Shown: piece by piece, positions 1 to 7,459 of the stretch
Numbering within the stretch: the stretch's first letter is position 1
Layout of the letters: each line of letters opens with the position of its first letter
DNA from: an uncultured Eubacteriales bacterium
Lineage (GTDB): Bacteria; Bacillota; Clostridia; Oscillospirales; QAMX01
Reading direction: 5' to 3'
Assembly (NCBI GenBank): GCA_900551265.1
Contig: URVL01000070.1
Location: 1 to 11,040 of the forward strand
DNA length: 11,040 bases
Notes under the pieces: model-generated
The model's input: the letters and a program-made list of their open reading frames with translations, nothing else
What the model was told of the DNA's origin: nothing
Databases searched by the model: none
Made by a program: the position numbers and the translations under genes

Positions 1-944
1 TCCGCCTGCAATTGGGATGGTTTATCCACAAATGTCCTGGCTGTCTCCACCGGACTCTTTAACTCTATGTTCATCTTGTGGCTGCGGTGCATATACAGAA
101 TCTGGCCAATGACCCTTTTCTGGTCCTTCCGCTCCACAATCTTATCCACAAATCCATGCTCCAGCAGAAATTCAGAACGCTGGAACCCTTCCGGCAGCTT
201 CTGCCCAATGGTCTGCTCAATGACCCTGGGACCCGCAAAACCAATCAGCGCATGAGGCTCTGCCAGGATAATGTCGCCCAGCATGGCAAAAGACGCGGTA
301 ACGCCGCCGGTTGTGGGGTCAGTTAAAACCGTCAGGTAAAAAAGACCGGCTTCACTGTGACGGCCAACGGCCGCGCTGGTTTTTGCCATCTGCATCAGGG
401 AAAGTATTCCCTCATGCACGCGTGCACCGCCGGAGACCGTGTATCCGACCACGGGGAGCCGGGCCTTTGTGGCATATTCAAAAAGGCGCGTAATTTTTTC
501 CCCGACCGTAGCGCTCATACTGCCCATCATAAAACGCGGCTCCATCACAAACAGTGCGGCCTCATGTCCGCCGATGGTACAGCGGCCTGTGACGACAGCC
601 TCACGTTCGCCCGAGGCCTTACGCGCTGCTTCCAATTTTTCTGCGTAATGCGGAAATGAAAGCCTGTCACAGGCGTCCACATCCGCATCGTGTTCGGCAA
701 AACTGCCCTCATCTGTAATGAACGCGATACGCTCGCGCGCATTCAGCCGGAAGTGGTAGCCGCACCCCGGACACACAGAATGGTTCTCATGCAGCTCGCT
801 GACAAAAAGGGCGCGTTTGCATCCCGGGCAGGCCGTCATGAGACGGTCCGGAATGGAAGGAAGCAGATCGCCGCTCTTTTTTTGTGGCGCCGCTTCGCCT
901 TCCAGGGAGAGTTTCGGCTTAATAAAAGAATTTTTATTGAACAT
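1..944 (-). CDS. accD: Acetyl-CoA carboxylase carboxyltransferase beta subunit (AccD), 3' end cut by window edge
   Basis: The beta half of the carboxyltransferase moves the carboxyl group from carboxybiotin on AccB to acetyl-CoA, giving malonyl-CoA in the cytoplasm. I translated this frame by hand: 314 codons are open from ATG at 944 to the window edge, with no stop. An N-terminal zinc ribbon is visible as C39-x2-C42 and C58-x2-C61, as in E. coli AccD. The crotonase-fold core follows, with the family signatures SGGARVHEG (171-179), LTDPTTGGVTASFAMLGD (207-224) and GFAGPRVIEQTI (235-246). The start follows the accC stop by 12 nt, with a GAGGAC ribosome site between. Two oddities stand out. The usual AccD body ends near residue 286 (QILYMH), yet the frame continues at least 28 residues. 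CpG density also falls sharply over the last 240 bases. The identity is secure; the C-terminus is unknown. Confidence 0.96.
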   Translation of the reverse strand, partial: MFNKNSFIKPKLSLEGEAAPQKKSGDLLPSIPDRLMTACPGCKRALFVSELHENHSVCPGCGYHFRLNARERIAFITDEGSFAEHDADVDACDRLSFPHYAEKLEAARKASGEREAVVTGRCTIGGHEAALFVMEPRFMMGSMSATVGEKITRLFEYATKARLPVVGYTVSGGARVHEGILSLMQMAKTSAAVGRHSEAGLFYLTVLTDPTTGGVTASFAMLGDIILAEPHALIGFAGPRVIEQTIGQKLPEGFQRSEFLLEHGFVDKIVERKDQKRVIGQILYMHRSHKMNIELKSPVETARTFVDKPSQLQA

Positions 945-956
945 GAAAACGTCCTC

Positions 957-2312
957 TTAGTTGAGCCGCGTGGACGGCTCTAAATAGCGGTTGACAAAAT
1001 CCGTCGTATAACTTCCATCGCGGAAGGCAGGTTCGGAGATCAATTCAATTTGCAGTTCGCGGTTATTGTCGATCCCGTCGATTACCGTTTCACACAGTGC
1101 GGCGTTCATTTTACGAATCGCCTCGGCACGTGTCTGCGCATGGACAATCAGTTTGCCCACCATAGAGTCATAAAAGGGCGGGATACGGTAGCCCTGGTAG
1201 AGCGCCGTATCAAACCGGACCCATGGCCCGCCGGGTATGTGCAGAAGAGAGACCGTTCCGCAGCTGGGACGGAAACCGTGCCGGGGATCCTCCGCATTGA
1301 TCCGGCACTCAATGGCATGGCCGCGCAAAACGATATCGTCCTGCGTAAAATCCATGGGCATATCCGCCGCAACGCGGATCTGCCATTTTACAAGATCCAT
1401 GCCTGTTACCATTTCCGTGACAGGGTGTTCGACCTGCAGTCTTGTATTCATTTCCATAAAGTAAAAGTTATGCGCCGTATCGAGAAGAAACTCGATGGTT
1501 CCCACACCGCGGTAAGCCACGGCACGCGCCGCCTTGACGGCGGCTTCCATCATATGAGACCGCAGTTCCTCATCGACCGCAGGCGAGGGACTTTCTTCAA
1601 TCAGCTTCTGGTTTTTTCGCTGCATGGAGCATTCACGCTCACCCAAACACACAACACCGCCGAAATTATCGCATAAAAGCTGCATTTCAATATGTTTGAC
1701 CGGTGAGAGATATTTTTCCAAATACACCGCGCCGTCGCCAAACGCACTGGCTGCCTCGCTTGTAGCGGCAAGAAAAGCAGGGAGCAGCGCATCCTCGTGC
1801 TCCACAAGCCGGATCCCACGGCCACCGCCGCCGGAGCGGGCCTTGACAAGCAACGGAAAACCGATTGTCCGCGCCGCAGCGAGCGCCTCCTCTTCTATTG
1901 AGACAATGTCGCTGCCGGGCACCACGGGCACGCCGGCTTCCCGCATGGTACGGCGCGCCTCGTCCTTATCTCCCATGCGCTCGATTACCTCTGCCGGCGG
2001 GCCGATAAAAACCAGGCCGCATTCTGCGCACAAGCGCGCGAAGCGGGCATTTTCGGAGAGAAGTCCATAGCCCGGATGGATGGCTTCAGCGCCCGTCAGC
2101 ACAGCGGCTGACAGGATGGCCTGCATATTGAGGTAACTTTCCCGCGCGGGCGCCGGGCCAATACAGATACTCTCGTCGGCAAAACTGACGTGCAGCGCGT
2201 CACGGTCCGCTTCGGAATAAACGGCAACGGTTGCGATACCCATTTCCTTGCAGGCTCTGATAATACGGACGGCAATTTCGCCGCGGTTTGCAATCAATAT
2301 TTTAGAAAACAC
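957..2312 (-). CDS. accC: Biotin carboxylase subunit of acetyl-CoA carboxylase (AccC)
   Basis: AccC carboxylates the biotin on AccB using ATP and bicarbonate. The 451-residue protein has the normal family length. It starts at a GTG codon, VFSKILIANRGEIA, which matches the conserved N-terminus; a GGAGG sits 11 nt upstream inside the end of fabZ, and the fabZ stop is 3 nt away. ATP-grasp features are present: K116, K157, the glycine loop GGGGRG (161-166), H207, Q231, K236, E274, E287 and the bicarbonate/biotin signature EMNTRLQVEHPVTE (287-300, with R291 and E295). The position matching E. coli His236 is Asn (N234, in QRKNQK). I believe this position varies among Firmicutes AccC proteins. The length excludes pyruvate carboxylase, and the fab/acc neighbours point to acetyl-CoA carboxylase. 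Confidence 0.97.
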   Translation of the reverse strand: MFSKILIANRGEIAVRIIRACKEMGIATVAVYSEADRDALHVSFADESICIGPAPARESYLNMQAILSAAVLTGAEAIHPGYGLLSENARFARLCAECGLVFIGPPAEVIERMGDKDEARRTMREAGVPVVPGSDIVSIEEEALAAARTIGFPLLVKARSGGGGRGIRLVEHEDALLPAFLAATSEAASAFGDGAVYLEKYLSPVKHIEMQLLCDNFGGVVCLGERECSMQRKNQKLIEESPSPAVDEELRSHMMEAAVKAARAVAYRGVGTIEFLLDTAHNFYFMEMNTRLQVEHPVTEMVTGMDLVKWQIRVAADMPMDFTQDDIVLRGHAIECRINAEDPRHGFRPSCGTVSLLHIPGGPWVRFDTALYQGYRIPPFYDSMVGKLIVHAQTRAEAIRKMNAALCETVIDGIDNNRELQIELISEPAFRDGSYTTDFVNRYLEPSTRLN

Positions 2313-2315
2313 CGG

Positions 2316-2735
2316 TCAGCGTCCCTCCGTAATGGCGAAAGAGAGATCCCCTTCGCAGCACAGCTTTCCGCCGACCGTCGCACGCGCATGTGCGAAATAG
2401 AACGGGTGCTTACTCCGCGTCAGACTTGCGCTGACCTCAATTGTATCGCCCGGGCGGACCATTTGACGGAACTTGACCCGGTCAAGACCGGTATAGTACG
2501 CCGTTTTTCCTTCCAGGAGGTTCCCAAGCAGAACGGCGCAGGCCTGTCCCATAATTTCGCACTGGATCACGCCGGGCACGACGGGGTTATTGGGGAAATG
2601 CCCCTGCAAAAACCATTCGTCTCCGCGGACGGTGTAACGTCCGTGCGCTACACCGTCCGCGTCCTCATAAATTTCATCGACGAGCAGCATGGGTTCACGA
2701 TGGGGAAGCAGGTTTTTAATTTCATTTCTGTCCAT
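2316..2735 (-). CDS. fabZ: 3-hydroxyacyl-ACP dehydratase FabZ
   Basis: FabZ dehydrates 3-hydroxyacyl-ACP to trans-2-enoyl-ACP in each elongation cycle. The 139-residue protein is a single hot-dog fold of normal FabZ length. The opening LLPHREPMLLVDEI (9-22) is typical, and the active-site segment GHFPNNPVVPG (45-55) supplies His46, followed by Glu60 in QCEIMGQ. That His/Glu pair is the FabZ type; FabA has Asp at the second position. ATG at 2735 is preceded by GGAGG five bases upstream. It is the only dehydratase in the window and sits between accB and accC, as in the streptococcal operon. A 70-nt gap with two inverted repeats separates it from accB. A FabN-like dual dehydratase/isomerase role cannot be excluded from sequence, but nothing here supports one. 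Confidence 0.95.
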   Translation of the reverse strand: MDRNEIKNLLPHREPMLLVDEIYEDADGVAHGRYTVRGDEWFLQGHFPNNPVVPGVIQCEIMGQACAVLLGNLLEGKTAYYTGLDRVKFRQMVRPGDTIEVSASLTRSKHPFYFAHARATVGGKLCCEGDLSFAITEGR

Positions 2736-2777
2736 AAAGTCCTCCGATGTGGCTGAAAATGCCAGGCTGACTGAATC

Positions 2778-2796
2778 CTAACATCACTATTGTTAG
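2778..2796. promoter_or_regulatory. 6-bp inverted repeat in the accB-fabZ gap; possible secondary MarR/FabT-like site or second hairpin
   Basis: The plus strand reads CTAACA, a 7-bp spacer, then TGTTAG, a perfect 6-bp inverted repeat. The word TTAGATTG at 2793-2800 recurs exactly in the promoter operator at 8920-8927. I see no convincing -35/-10 pair for a promoter here. It could be an internal operator acting as a roadblock, a second mRNA hairpin next to the one at 2801-2824, or coincidence. Confidence 0.35.
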
Positions 2797-2800
2797 ATTG

Positions 2801-2824
2801 GCTCTTTAAATGATCTTAAAGAGC
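2801..2824 (-). other. Perfect 9-bp inverted repeat (RNA hairpin) spanning the accB stop codon
   Basis: On the transcribed strand the arms GCTCTTTAA and TTAAAGAGC are exact reverse complements around a 6-base loop GATCAT. The accB TAA lies within the 3' arm. No U-tract follows and operon genes continue downstream, so this is not a normal intrinsic terminator. RNA processing, 3'-end protection or a tuning element between accB and fabZ are possible roles, all inferred. Confidence 0.6.
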
Positions 2825-3258
2825 GTTTGACCGAATTCGACAATATCGCCGTTTGTGGCGCAGATGTCCACTACTTCACCGTCGCACTCTGCCGTAATTT
2901 CATTCATAAGTTTCATGGCTTCAATGATACAGAGTGTGTCTCCTTCATGCACCCGGCTGCCGATGGTGACAAACGGTTCACGATCGGGAGCCGGCGCGGC
3001 ATAAAAGACACCGACCATCGGGGATGCGACGAGCTTTACGTTGTTAAAATCCATGCCGGGGTTTTCGTCCGGCGCGGGGGTGGAAACCGCCGGAGCAGAT
3101 GGAACAACGGCCTGCGGCGCTGGCTGCATGTTTTGTTGTACAACCGGTGCCTTTTCCAACTTAATGATACAGTCGTTCTCCTGGATTTCAAGAGACGTCA
3201 GCCCGGTTTCCTGCATGAGGCGGGCAAGCGCTTTGACGGTAGATGGTTTTGTATTCAT
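2806..3258 (-). CDS. accB: Biotin carboxyl carrier protein of acetyl-CoA carboxylase (AccB)
   Basis: AccB carries biotin between the AccC and AccD/AccA active sites. The 150-residue protein has the usual three parts. An N-terminal assembly segment (about 1-36) is followed by a Pro/Ala/Gln-rich flexible linker (about 38-68), then a C-terminal biotinyl/lipoyl domain (about 75-150). The biotin attachment motif EAMKLM lies at 113-118, making K116 the modified lysine. ATG at 3258 has GGAGG upstream, and only 3 nt separate it from the fabF stop. The TAA stop lies inside a 9-bp inverted repeat (2801-2824) that begins the accB-fabZ gap. A biotin-protein ligase, needed for activity, is not in the window. 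Confidence 0.97.
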   Translation of the reverse strand: MNTKPSTVKALARLMQETGLTSLEIQENDCIIKLEKAPVVQQNMQPAPQAVVPSAPAVSTPAPDENPGMDFNNVKLVASPMVGVFYAAPAPDREPFVTIGSRVHEGDTLCIIEAMKLMNEITAECDGEVVDICATNGDIVEFGQTLFKII

Positions 3259-3261
3259 GGG

Positions 3262-4500
3262 TTATCCTCCGAATGCGCGCAGGGCCAGACAGCCGTTATG
3301 CCCGCCGAAGCCAAGCGACGTGGAAAGTGCCGCCGTGAAATTGCCTTCGCGGCAGACATTTGGGATGTAGTCCAGATCACATGCCGGATCCGGTTCTTTG
3401 TAATGAATGGTTGGAGGCGCGACATGGCGCGCCAATGTGAGCGCAGACGCGATCGCTTCCACAGCGCCGGCAGCGCCCAGCATATGTCCTGTCATGCTCT
3501 TGGTAGACGAAATTGCGGCGCGGCGTGCCATGTCTTCACCAAGACCGAGCTTCAGTGCCAGCGTTTCAGAACTGTCGTTTAGCGGCGTACCCGTGCCGTG
3601 TGCGTTGACATAGAGCCGGTCGTCCGCAGTGATGCCGCCTTCCCGTGCGGCCTGCTCAATAGCGCGTGCGGCACAGGTTCCGTCGGGAAGCGGAGCGGTC
3701 ATATGGTAAGCGTCGCAGGTGTTGGCGTAACCGGTAATTTCCGCGTAAACCTTTGCGCCTCGTAAAACGGCGTGTTCATATTCTTCCAGCACCATCACGC
3801 CGGCACCTTCTCCCATGACAAAACCGCTGCGGCGCGCGTCGAAGGGGAGAGAGGCGGCGTTTGGATCCTCAGAGAGAGAAAGCGCCTGACTGTTTGTAAA
3901 CCCCGCGACGGCAAGCGGTTCAATGGTTGCCTCTGCGCCGCCGGCAAAAATGGCGTCCGCATAGCCATGTGCAATGGCGCGAAAAGCTTCGCCGATAGCA
4001 TGCGTAGAAGTGGCGCAGGCAGTGACAACAGGCAGACAGGGCCCCTGTGCGTGATAGGCAATGGCAATGGTACCGGCGGCCATATTGCCGATCATCATTG
4101 GCACGAAAAAGGGAGAAACACGCGCGGGGCCCCGCTTTAAGAGCTTTTCCGTCTCAGCGACAAATGTGTGCATGCCGCCGATGCCGCTGCCGACGTAAAC
4201 GCCGAGGCGTTCCGGCGCAACGGTCCCGGAGATGCCGCTGTCGGCGGCGGCCTGCCAGGCCGCCGCCATGGCATACTGCGTATAGAGATCCATATGACGT
4301 GCAGACGGCACGTCAATACCGTAATCCGCGGGCTTGAAGCCGCGTACTTCACCCGCCAGTTTGACCTTGAATTCCGTCGTGTCAAAGCGGTCCAGCGTAT
4401 CGATGCCGCAGACGCCGTTGATCAGATTATCCCAGAAAGTTTTCAGATCGTTACCAACAGGCGTAATGACGCCAAGGCCGGTAATGACGACTCGTTTCAT
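3262..4500 (-). CDS. fabF: Beta-ketoacyl-ACP synthase II (FabF)
   Basis: FabF condenses malonyl-ACP with a growing acyl-ACP, adding two carbons and releasing CO2. The 412-residue thiolase-fold protein has the normal length. The Cys-His-His triad is C162 (TACATSTHAIG), H301 (NAHGTGTP) and H339 (STKSMTGHMLGAAG), with the conserved Lys at 334 and the gatekeeper Phe at 398 (SLGFGGHN). The ACATS in place of the commoner ACATG is mild. I start at ATG 4500 because MKRVVITGLG is the family N-terminus and GGAGG lies 8 nt upstream. An in-frame start at 4539 would overlap fabG and add 13 non-conserved residues. Gaps are 16 nt from fabG and 3 nt to accB. It is the only elongating synthase in the window. 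Confidence 0.97.
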   Translation of the reverse strand: MKRVVITGLGVITPVGNDLKTFWDNLINGVCGIDTLDRFDTTEFKVKLAGEVRGFKPADYGIDVPSARHMDLYTQYAMAAAWQAAADSGISGTVAPERLGVYVGSGIGGMHTFVAETEKLLKRGPARVSPFFVPMMIGNMAAGTIAIAYHAQGPCLPVVTACATSTHAIGEAFRAIAHGYADAIFAGGAEATIEPLAVAGFTNSQALSLSEDPNAASLPFDARRSGFVMGEGAGVMVLEEYEHAVLRGAKVYAEITGYANTCDAYHMTAPLPDGTCAARAIEQAAREGGITADDRLYVNAHGTGTPLNDSSETLALKLGLGEDMARRAAISSTKSMTGHMLGAAGAVEAIASALTLARHVAPPTIHYKEPDPACDLDYIPNVCREGNFTAALSTSLGFGGHNGCLALRAFGG

Positions 4501-4516
4501 AGTTGATGCCTCCGTG

Positions 4517-5257
4517 TTACATGGCAAGCCCGCCGTCAACTTGTATGACGGTGCCTGTGATATAGGATGCGGCCGGAGAACAAAGGAAACCGGCTAATGC
4601 CGCGACTTCCTCCGGACGGCCGGGACGGCGCATGGGGATCATGGGAATCATTGCCTCATGTGCCTTTTCCGGCATGGCGTTTGTCATATCGGTTTCGATC
4701 ATGCCGGGCGCAATGGCGTTGCATGTGACGCCGCGCGGCGCAAGTTCCTTTGCAATACTTTTTGTCAGACCAATAATCCCGGCCTTGGCGGCTGCATAGT
4801 TTGCCTGGCCCGCGTTGCCGGTCAATCCGACAATAGACGAAATATTAACGATTCTCCCGGCACGGCGGCGGACAAAACCGCCGTAACAATGCCGGATCAA
4901 GTGAAATGCACCTTTTAAGTTGACGTCGATTACGCGGTCGAAGTCCTCTTCCTTGAGTTGTGAGGCAAGGCGGTCGCGCGTAATGCCGGCGTTATTGACC
5001 AGCGCATAGACAGGACCAAGCTCCGACGTCACGCGTTCAATCAGCGCGCCGGTCTCTGTAAAGTCCGAAACGTCGCAGGCATAGCACGCCGCACGAACGC
5101 CGAGCGCCTCTGCGGCGCTGCGCGTTTCTTCCGCCGCGGCTGCGTTTCCGGCATAGACGATGGCAATGTCCATGCCCTGCCGGGCGAGTTCCAGCGCGAT
5201 GGCCCGCCCAATGCCGCGAGACGCGCCGCTGACAAGTGCAATTTTATTTTCAGACAT
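4517..5257 (-). CDS. fabG: 3-oxoacyl-ACP reductase FabG
   Basis: FabG reduces 3-oxoacyl-ACP to 3-hydroxyacyl-ACP with NADPH. The 246-residue short-chain dehydrogenase has the cofactor loop GASRGIG (11-17), the NNAG motif (88-91), and the catalytic Ser141, Tyr154 and Lys158 in the FabG-typical context [14 protein letters not shown]. It ends with the usual VDGGLAM. Many short-chain dehydrogenases look alike, but its position between fabD and fabF makes the assignment firm. ATG at 5257 is preceded by a GAAGG ribosome site inside the end of fabD, whose stop is 5 nt away, suggesting translational coupling. Confidence 0.97.
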   Translation of the reverse strand: MSENKIALVSGASRGIGRAIALELARQGMDIAIVYAGNAAAAEETRSAAEALGVRAACYACDVSDFTETGALIERVTSELGPVYALVNNAGITRDRLASQLKEEDFDRVIDVNLKGAFHLIRHCYGGFVRRRAGRIVNISSIVGLTGNAGQANYAAAKAGIIGLTKSIAKELAPRGVTCNAIAPGMIETDMTNAMPEKAHEAMIPMIPMRRPGRPEEVAALAGFLCSPAASYITGTVIQVDGGLAM

Positions 5258-5262
5258 ACTTT

Positions 5263-6174
5263 TTATACCTTCAGCGCGGCAATGGCTGCCGCAAGCGTTT
5301 CCTCATTTTCTACATGCAGCGCAAGCTCGGCGCCACCGATTTTTCCCATGAAGCCGGTGAGCGTCTTGCCGGCGCCGACCTCAATAAACCTGGTAAATCC
5401 TGCTTCCAGAAGCGTTTCTATCGTATGCTGCCAGCGAACAGGGGTTTTGACCTGGAGCGCAAGCAGACGGGCAGCATCTCCGTAAGGCCGTGCGTCTGTA
5501 TTGGCGTAAAGAGGGATGCGCGGCGCCGCAAAGGAGAGCGACGCCAGATAGTCCTCCAAACCGCGCGAGGCCTCCTCCATGAACGGCGAGTGGAAAGCGC
5601 CGCCGACTTTCAGGCGCACGGTGCGTCCGCGCGCGGCGGCGACGTCTGCTTCAAATGCAGCGAGCTGTTCGGGAATGCCGGAGACAACCGTTTGTCCGGG
5701 ACAATTATAGTTGACGGGGAATACTTTGTCATATTTGGATGCAAGCTCCTCGACTTTGGCGGCGTCGAGCCGCAGTACCGCGTCCATTGCGCCGGGATGG
5801 GCTTCCGCCGCGGCCTGCATGAGCTCGGCACGGCGGCAGACAAGCCGGAACGCGTCGTCAAAACACAAAATGCCGGCAAAGGCCACCGCCGCAACCTCGC
5901 CAAGCGAAAAGCCGGCGGCAGCTTCGGCCTCGACGCCGGCTTCACGGAGCGCTTCGGCACAGGCAAGGTCAACGGTAAAAAGGCAAGGCTGAGTGTTCGC
6001 CGTGACGGCGAGCTCTTCTGCCGAACCTTCAAAACACTGCCGGAGCGTACCGGGACGCAGGCGCTCCGCAGCATCAAACACGGCGCGTGCCGCTGCGGAG
6101 GCATCATAAAGGCTGCGCCCCATGCCGGGATACTGCGACCCCTGCCCTGCAAACAGGAAGGCGATTTTTCCCAT
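5263..6174 (-). CDS. fabD: Malonyl-CoA:ACP transacylase FabD
   Basis: FabD transfers malonyl from CoA to ACP, supplying the extender unit for FabH and FabF. The 303-residue acyltransferase has [10 protein letters not shown] (10-19, with Q11 of the oxyanion hole), nucleophile Ser90 in GFSLGE, Arg115 for the malonyl carboxylate, catalytic His195 in GGAFHSPFM, and the late Gln249 (RWQHTI). The common GHSxGE motif is GFSLGE here, with Phe89 in place of the His before the nucleophile. I have the impression that this is frequent in Clostridia and does not imply loss of activity. ATG at 6174 follows the fabK stop by 3 nt, with GGAGG spanning the end of fabK. Confidence 0.96.
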   Translation of the reverse strand: MGKIAFLFAGQGSQYPGMGRSLYDASAAARAVFDAAERLRPGTLRQCFEGSAEELAVTANTQPCLFTVDLACAEALREAGVEAEAAAGFSLGEVAAVAFAGILCFDDAFRLVCRRAELMQAAAEAHPGAMDAVLRLDAAKVEELASKYDKVFPVNYNCPGQTVVSGIPEQLAAFEADVAAARGRTVRLKVGGAFHSPFMEEASRGLEDYLASLSFAAPRIPLYANTDARPYGDAARLLALQVKTPVRWQHTIETLLEAGFTRFIEVGAGKTLTGFMGKIGGAELALHVENEETLAAAIAALKV

Positions 6175-6177
6175 TTT

Positions 6178-7140
6178 TTAGTCCTCCGTCACGAAACGTG
6201 TGGCGCCGCGCAGGATTTCCTCTGCCTCGCGGAACATATCGCGAATGATATCGGCGGATGGCTTTTCATCGTGGATCATGGAGGCACATTGTCCTGCCAT
6301 CAATCCACCGTTTACAACGTCGCCGTCGCGCGCCGCTTTACGCAGGGAACCGGCTCCGAATTCACTGATTTCTTCGTCTGTAATGGACGTATCATACTCC
6401 ATTTCATAGAAGCGGCGGCTGAATTTGTTTTTGAGCGAACGCACCGGATGGCCGAGGCGTTTTCCTGTGACGATGGTATCAATGTCGCGCGCGTCGAGAA
6501 TCTTCTGCTTGTAATTCGGATGTACGGTGCATTCCGTAGCCGTGAGGAATCTGGTGCCGCACTGTACGCCGACCGCGCCCAGCATAAATGCCGCTGCAAT
6601 GCCGCGTCCGTCGGCAATACCGCCTGCCGCCACGACGGGAATCTTTACGGCGTCTACGACCTGCGGTACGAGCGTCATCGTCGTCAGATCTCCCACATGG
6701 CCGCCGGACTCTCCGCCCTCTGCGACGACAGCGCATGCGCCCATGCGTTCCAAACGGTGCGCAATAGCCGTAGACGGTACGACGGGGATGACCTTAATTC
6801 CTGCGTCGGTCCAGGGCTGCATATATTTTGACGGCATACCGGCACCGGTAATTACGACAGGAACGTGCTCGTCAATGACAATCTGCGCCACTTCGTCTAC
6901 AAACGGGCTCATCAGCATGATATTGACACCGAAGGGCGTCTCGGGATTGGTTAAAAGCGTTCTGCAGCGGGCGATTTCTCCGCGGAGATATTCGCCGTTT
7001 GCGTTCATGGCGGAAATGACGCCAAGGCCTCCGGCGTTTGACACGGCGGAGGCAAGCTCTGCATCCGAAATCCAGGCCATACCGCCCTGGAAAATGGGAT
7101 AACGGATGCCGAGCAGATCACAAAGAGGTGTGCGGATCAT
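6178..7140 (-). CDS. fabK: FMN-dependent enoyl-ACP reductase FabK
   Basis: FabK reduces trans-2-enoyl-ACP, the last step of each elongation cycle, using FMN and NAD(P)H. FabK enzymes are unrelated to FabI and insensitive to triclosan. The 320-residue TIM-barrel protein, of the nitronate monooxygenase/FabK superfamily, shows YPIFQGGMAW near the N-terminus, GVNIML (71-76), VITGAG (96-101), the glycine-rich EGGESGGHVG (141-150) with His148 matching the catalytic His of pneumococcal FabK, and the FMN-phosphate site AAGGIADGRG (171-180) with GTRFL (195-199). I start at ATG 7140 because AGGAG lies 8 nt upstream inside acpP; a start at 7167 would overlap acpP. Only 1 nt separates it from the acpP stop. 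The fab context makes a stand-alone nitronate monooxygenase unlikely. It is the only enoyl reductase seen. Confidence 0.95.
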   Translation of the reverse strand: MIRTPLCDLLGIRYPIFQGGMAWISDAELASAVSNAGGLGVISAMNANGEYLRGEIARCRTLLTNPETPFGVNIMLMSPFVDEVAQIVIDEHVPVVITGAGMPSKYMQPWTDAGIKVIPVVPSTAIAHRLERMGACAVVAEGGESGGHVGDLTTMTLVPQVVDAVKIPVVAAGGIADGRGIAAAFMLGAVGVQCGTRFLTATECTVHPNYKQKILDARDIDTIVTGKRLGHPVRSLKNKFSRRFYEMEYDTSITDEEISEFGAGSLRKAARDGDVVNGGLMAGQCASMIHDEKPSADIIRDMFREAEEILRGATRFVTED

Positions 7141-7141
7141 C

Positions 7142-7360
7142 TTACAGGCTCCTGTCGATAAGCTCAACGAGCTCGCGGACGGTCTTCAGGTTGGAATCCA
7201 GCTCGATGGAAATGCCGAATTCATCTTCCAGACTCATCACGATTTCAACGGTATCGAGGGAGTCAAGCCCCAGATCTTCAAACGTGGAGTCCAGGGTAAT
7301 CTCGGACACATCGATGTCCTTATATTCTGCGAGAATTTTTGCGGTTTTTTCGAAAGTCAT
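7142..7360 (-). CDS. acpP: Acyl carrier protein (ACP)
   Basis: ACP carries all FASII intermediates as thioesters on a 4'-phosphopantetheine arm. The 72-residue acidic protein is a complete ACP with the attachment motif LGLDSLDTVE, which places the modified serine at Ser34. The start is ATG 7360, with GGAGG 8 nt upstream. An in-frame TTG at 7375 would place that ribosome site inside the coding region, so I reject it. It lies between fabH and fabK as in other Firmicutes fab operons. The upstream gap of 99 nt is long for this operon and may allow separate tuning of ACP, which is normally needed in excess. The holo-ACP synthase is not in the window. Confidence 0.97.
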   Translation of the reverse strand: MTFEKTAKILAEYKDIDVSEITLDSTFEDLGLDSLDTVEIVMSLEDEFGISIELDSNLKTVRELVELIDRSL

Positions 7361-7459
7361 AGTGATTTCCTCCAATCATGTAATCGTTTTCTTTTTAATG
7401 TATGACAGCGGCCCGGGGCCGGTGTTACCAAAAGACAAAAAAGACGCTGCTTACGCTGC
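7361..7459 (-). other. fabH-acpP intergenic region with a GC-only hairpin and a 9-bp tandem repeat at its upstream edge
   Basis: This is the longest gap inside the operon. A compact inverted repeat lies at 7409-7421 (arms CGGCC and GGCCG, 3-base loop). A T-rich run on the transcribed strand precedes it, and no T-run follows, so it is not a standard terminator. At its upstream edge the 9-mer CGCTGCTTA (plus strand) occurs twice in tandem at 7445-7462, duplicating the fabH stop codon in frame. I find no convincing promoter. A processing or mRNA-stability role is possible. Confidence 0.45.
7366..7373 (-). promoter_or_regulatory. Strong ribosome binding site of acpP
   Basis: The minus strand reads GGAGGAAA, placed so that GGAGG ends 8 nt before the ATG at 7360. 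It is among the best Shine-Dalgarno matches in the operon, fitting high ACP demand, and it fixes the start codon over the in-frame TTG upstream. Confidence 0.8.

Noticed and set aside
1050..1676. Plus-strand open frame (208 codons) opposite accC, and a similar one at 2827-3582 opposite accB and fabF
   Set aside because: Antisense shadows; the minus-strand genes have full-length conserved domains.
2801..2824. accB-end hairpin as a transcription terminator
   Set aside because: No U-tract follows, and fabZ, accC and accD continue on the same strand without a visible new promoter.
5896..5925. FabD GFSLGE instead of GHSLGE as a sign of inactivation
   Set aside because: The nucleophile Ser90, Arg115, His195 and Gln249 are all present, and I believe this Phe variant is frequent in clostridial FabD.
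5236..6831. Long plus-strand open frame (531 codons) opposite fabD and fabK
   Set aside because: It lies antisense to two complete genes with all catalytic motifs intact. Its translation is rich in Cys, Arg and His with no recognisable domain, as expected for the antisense of GC-rich codons.
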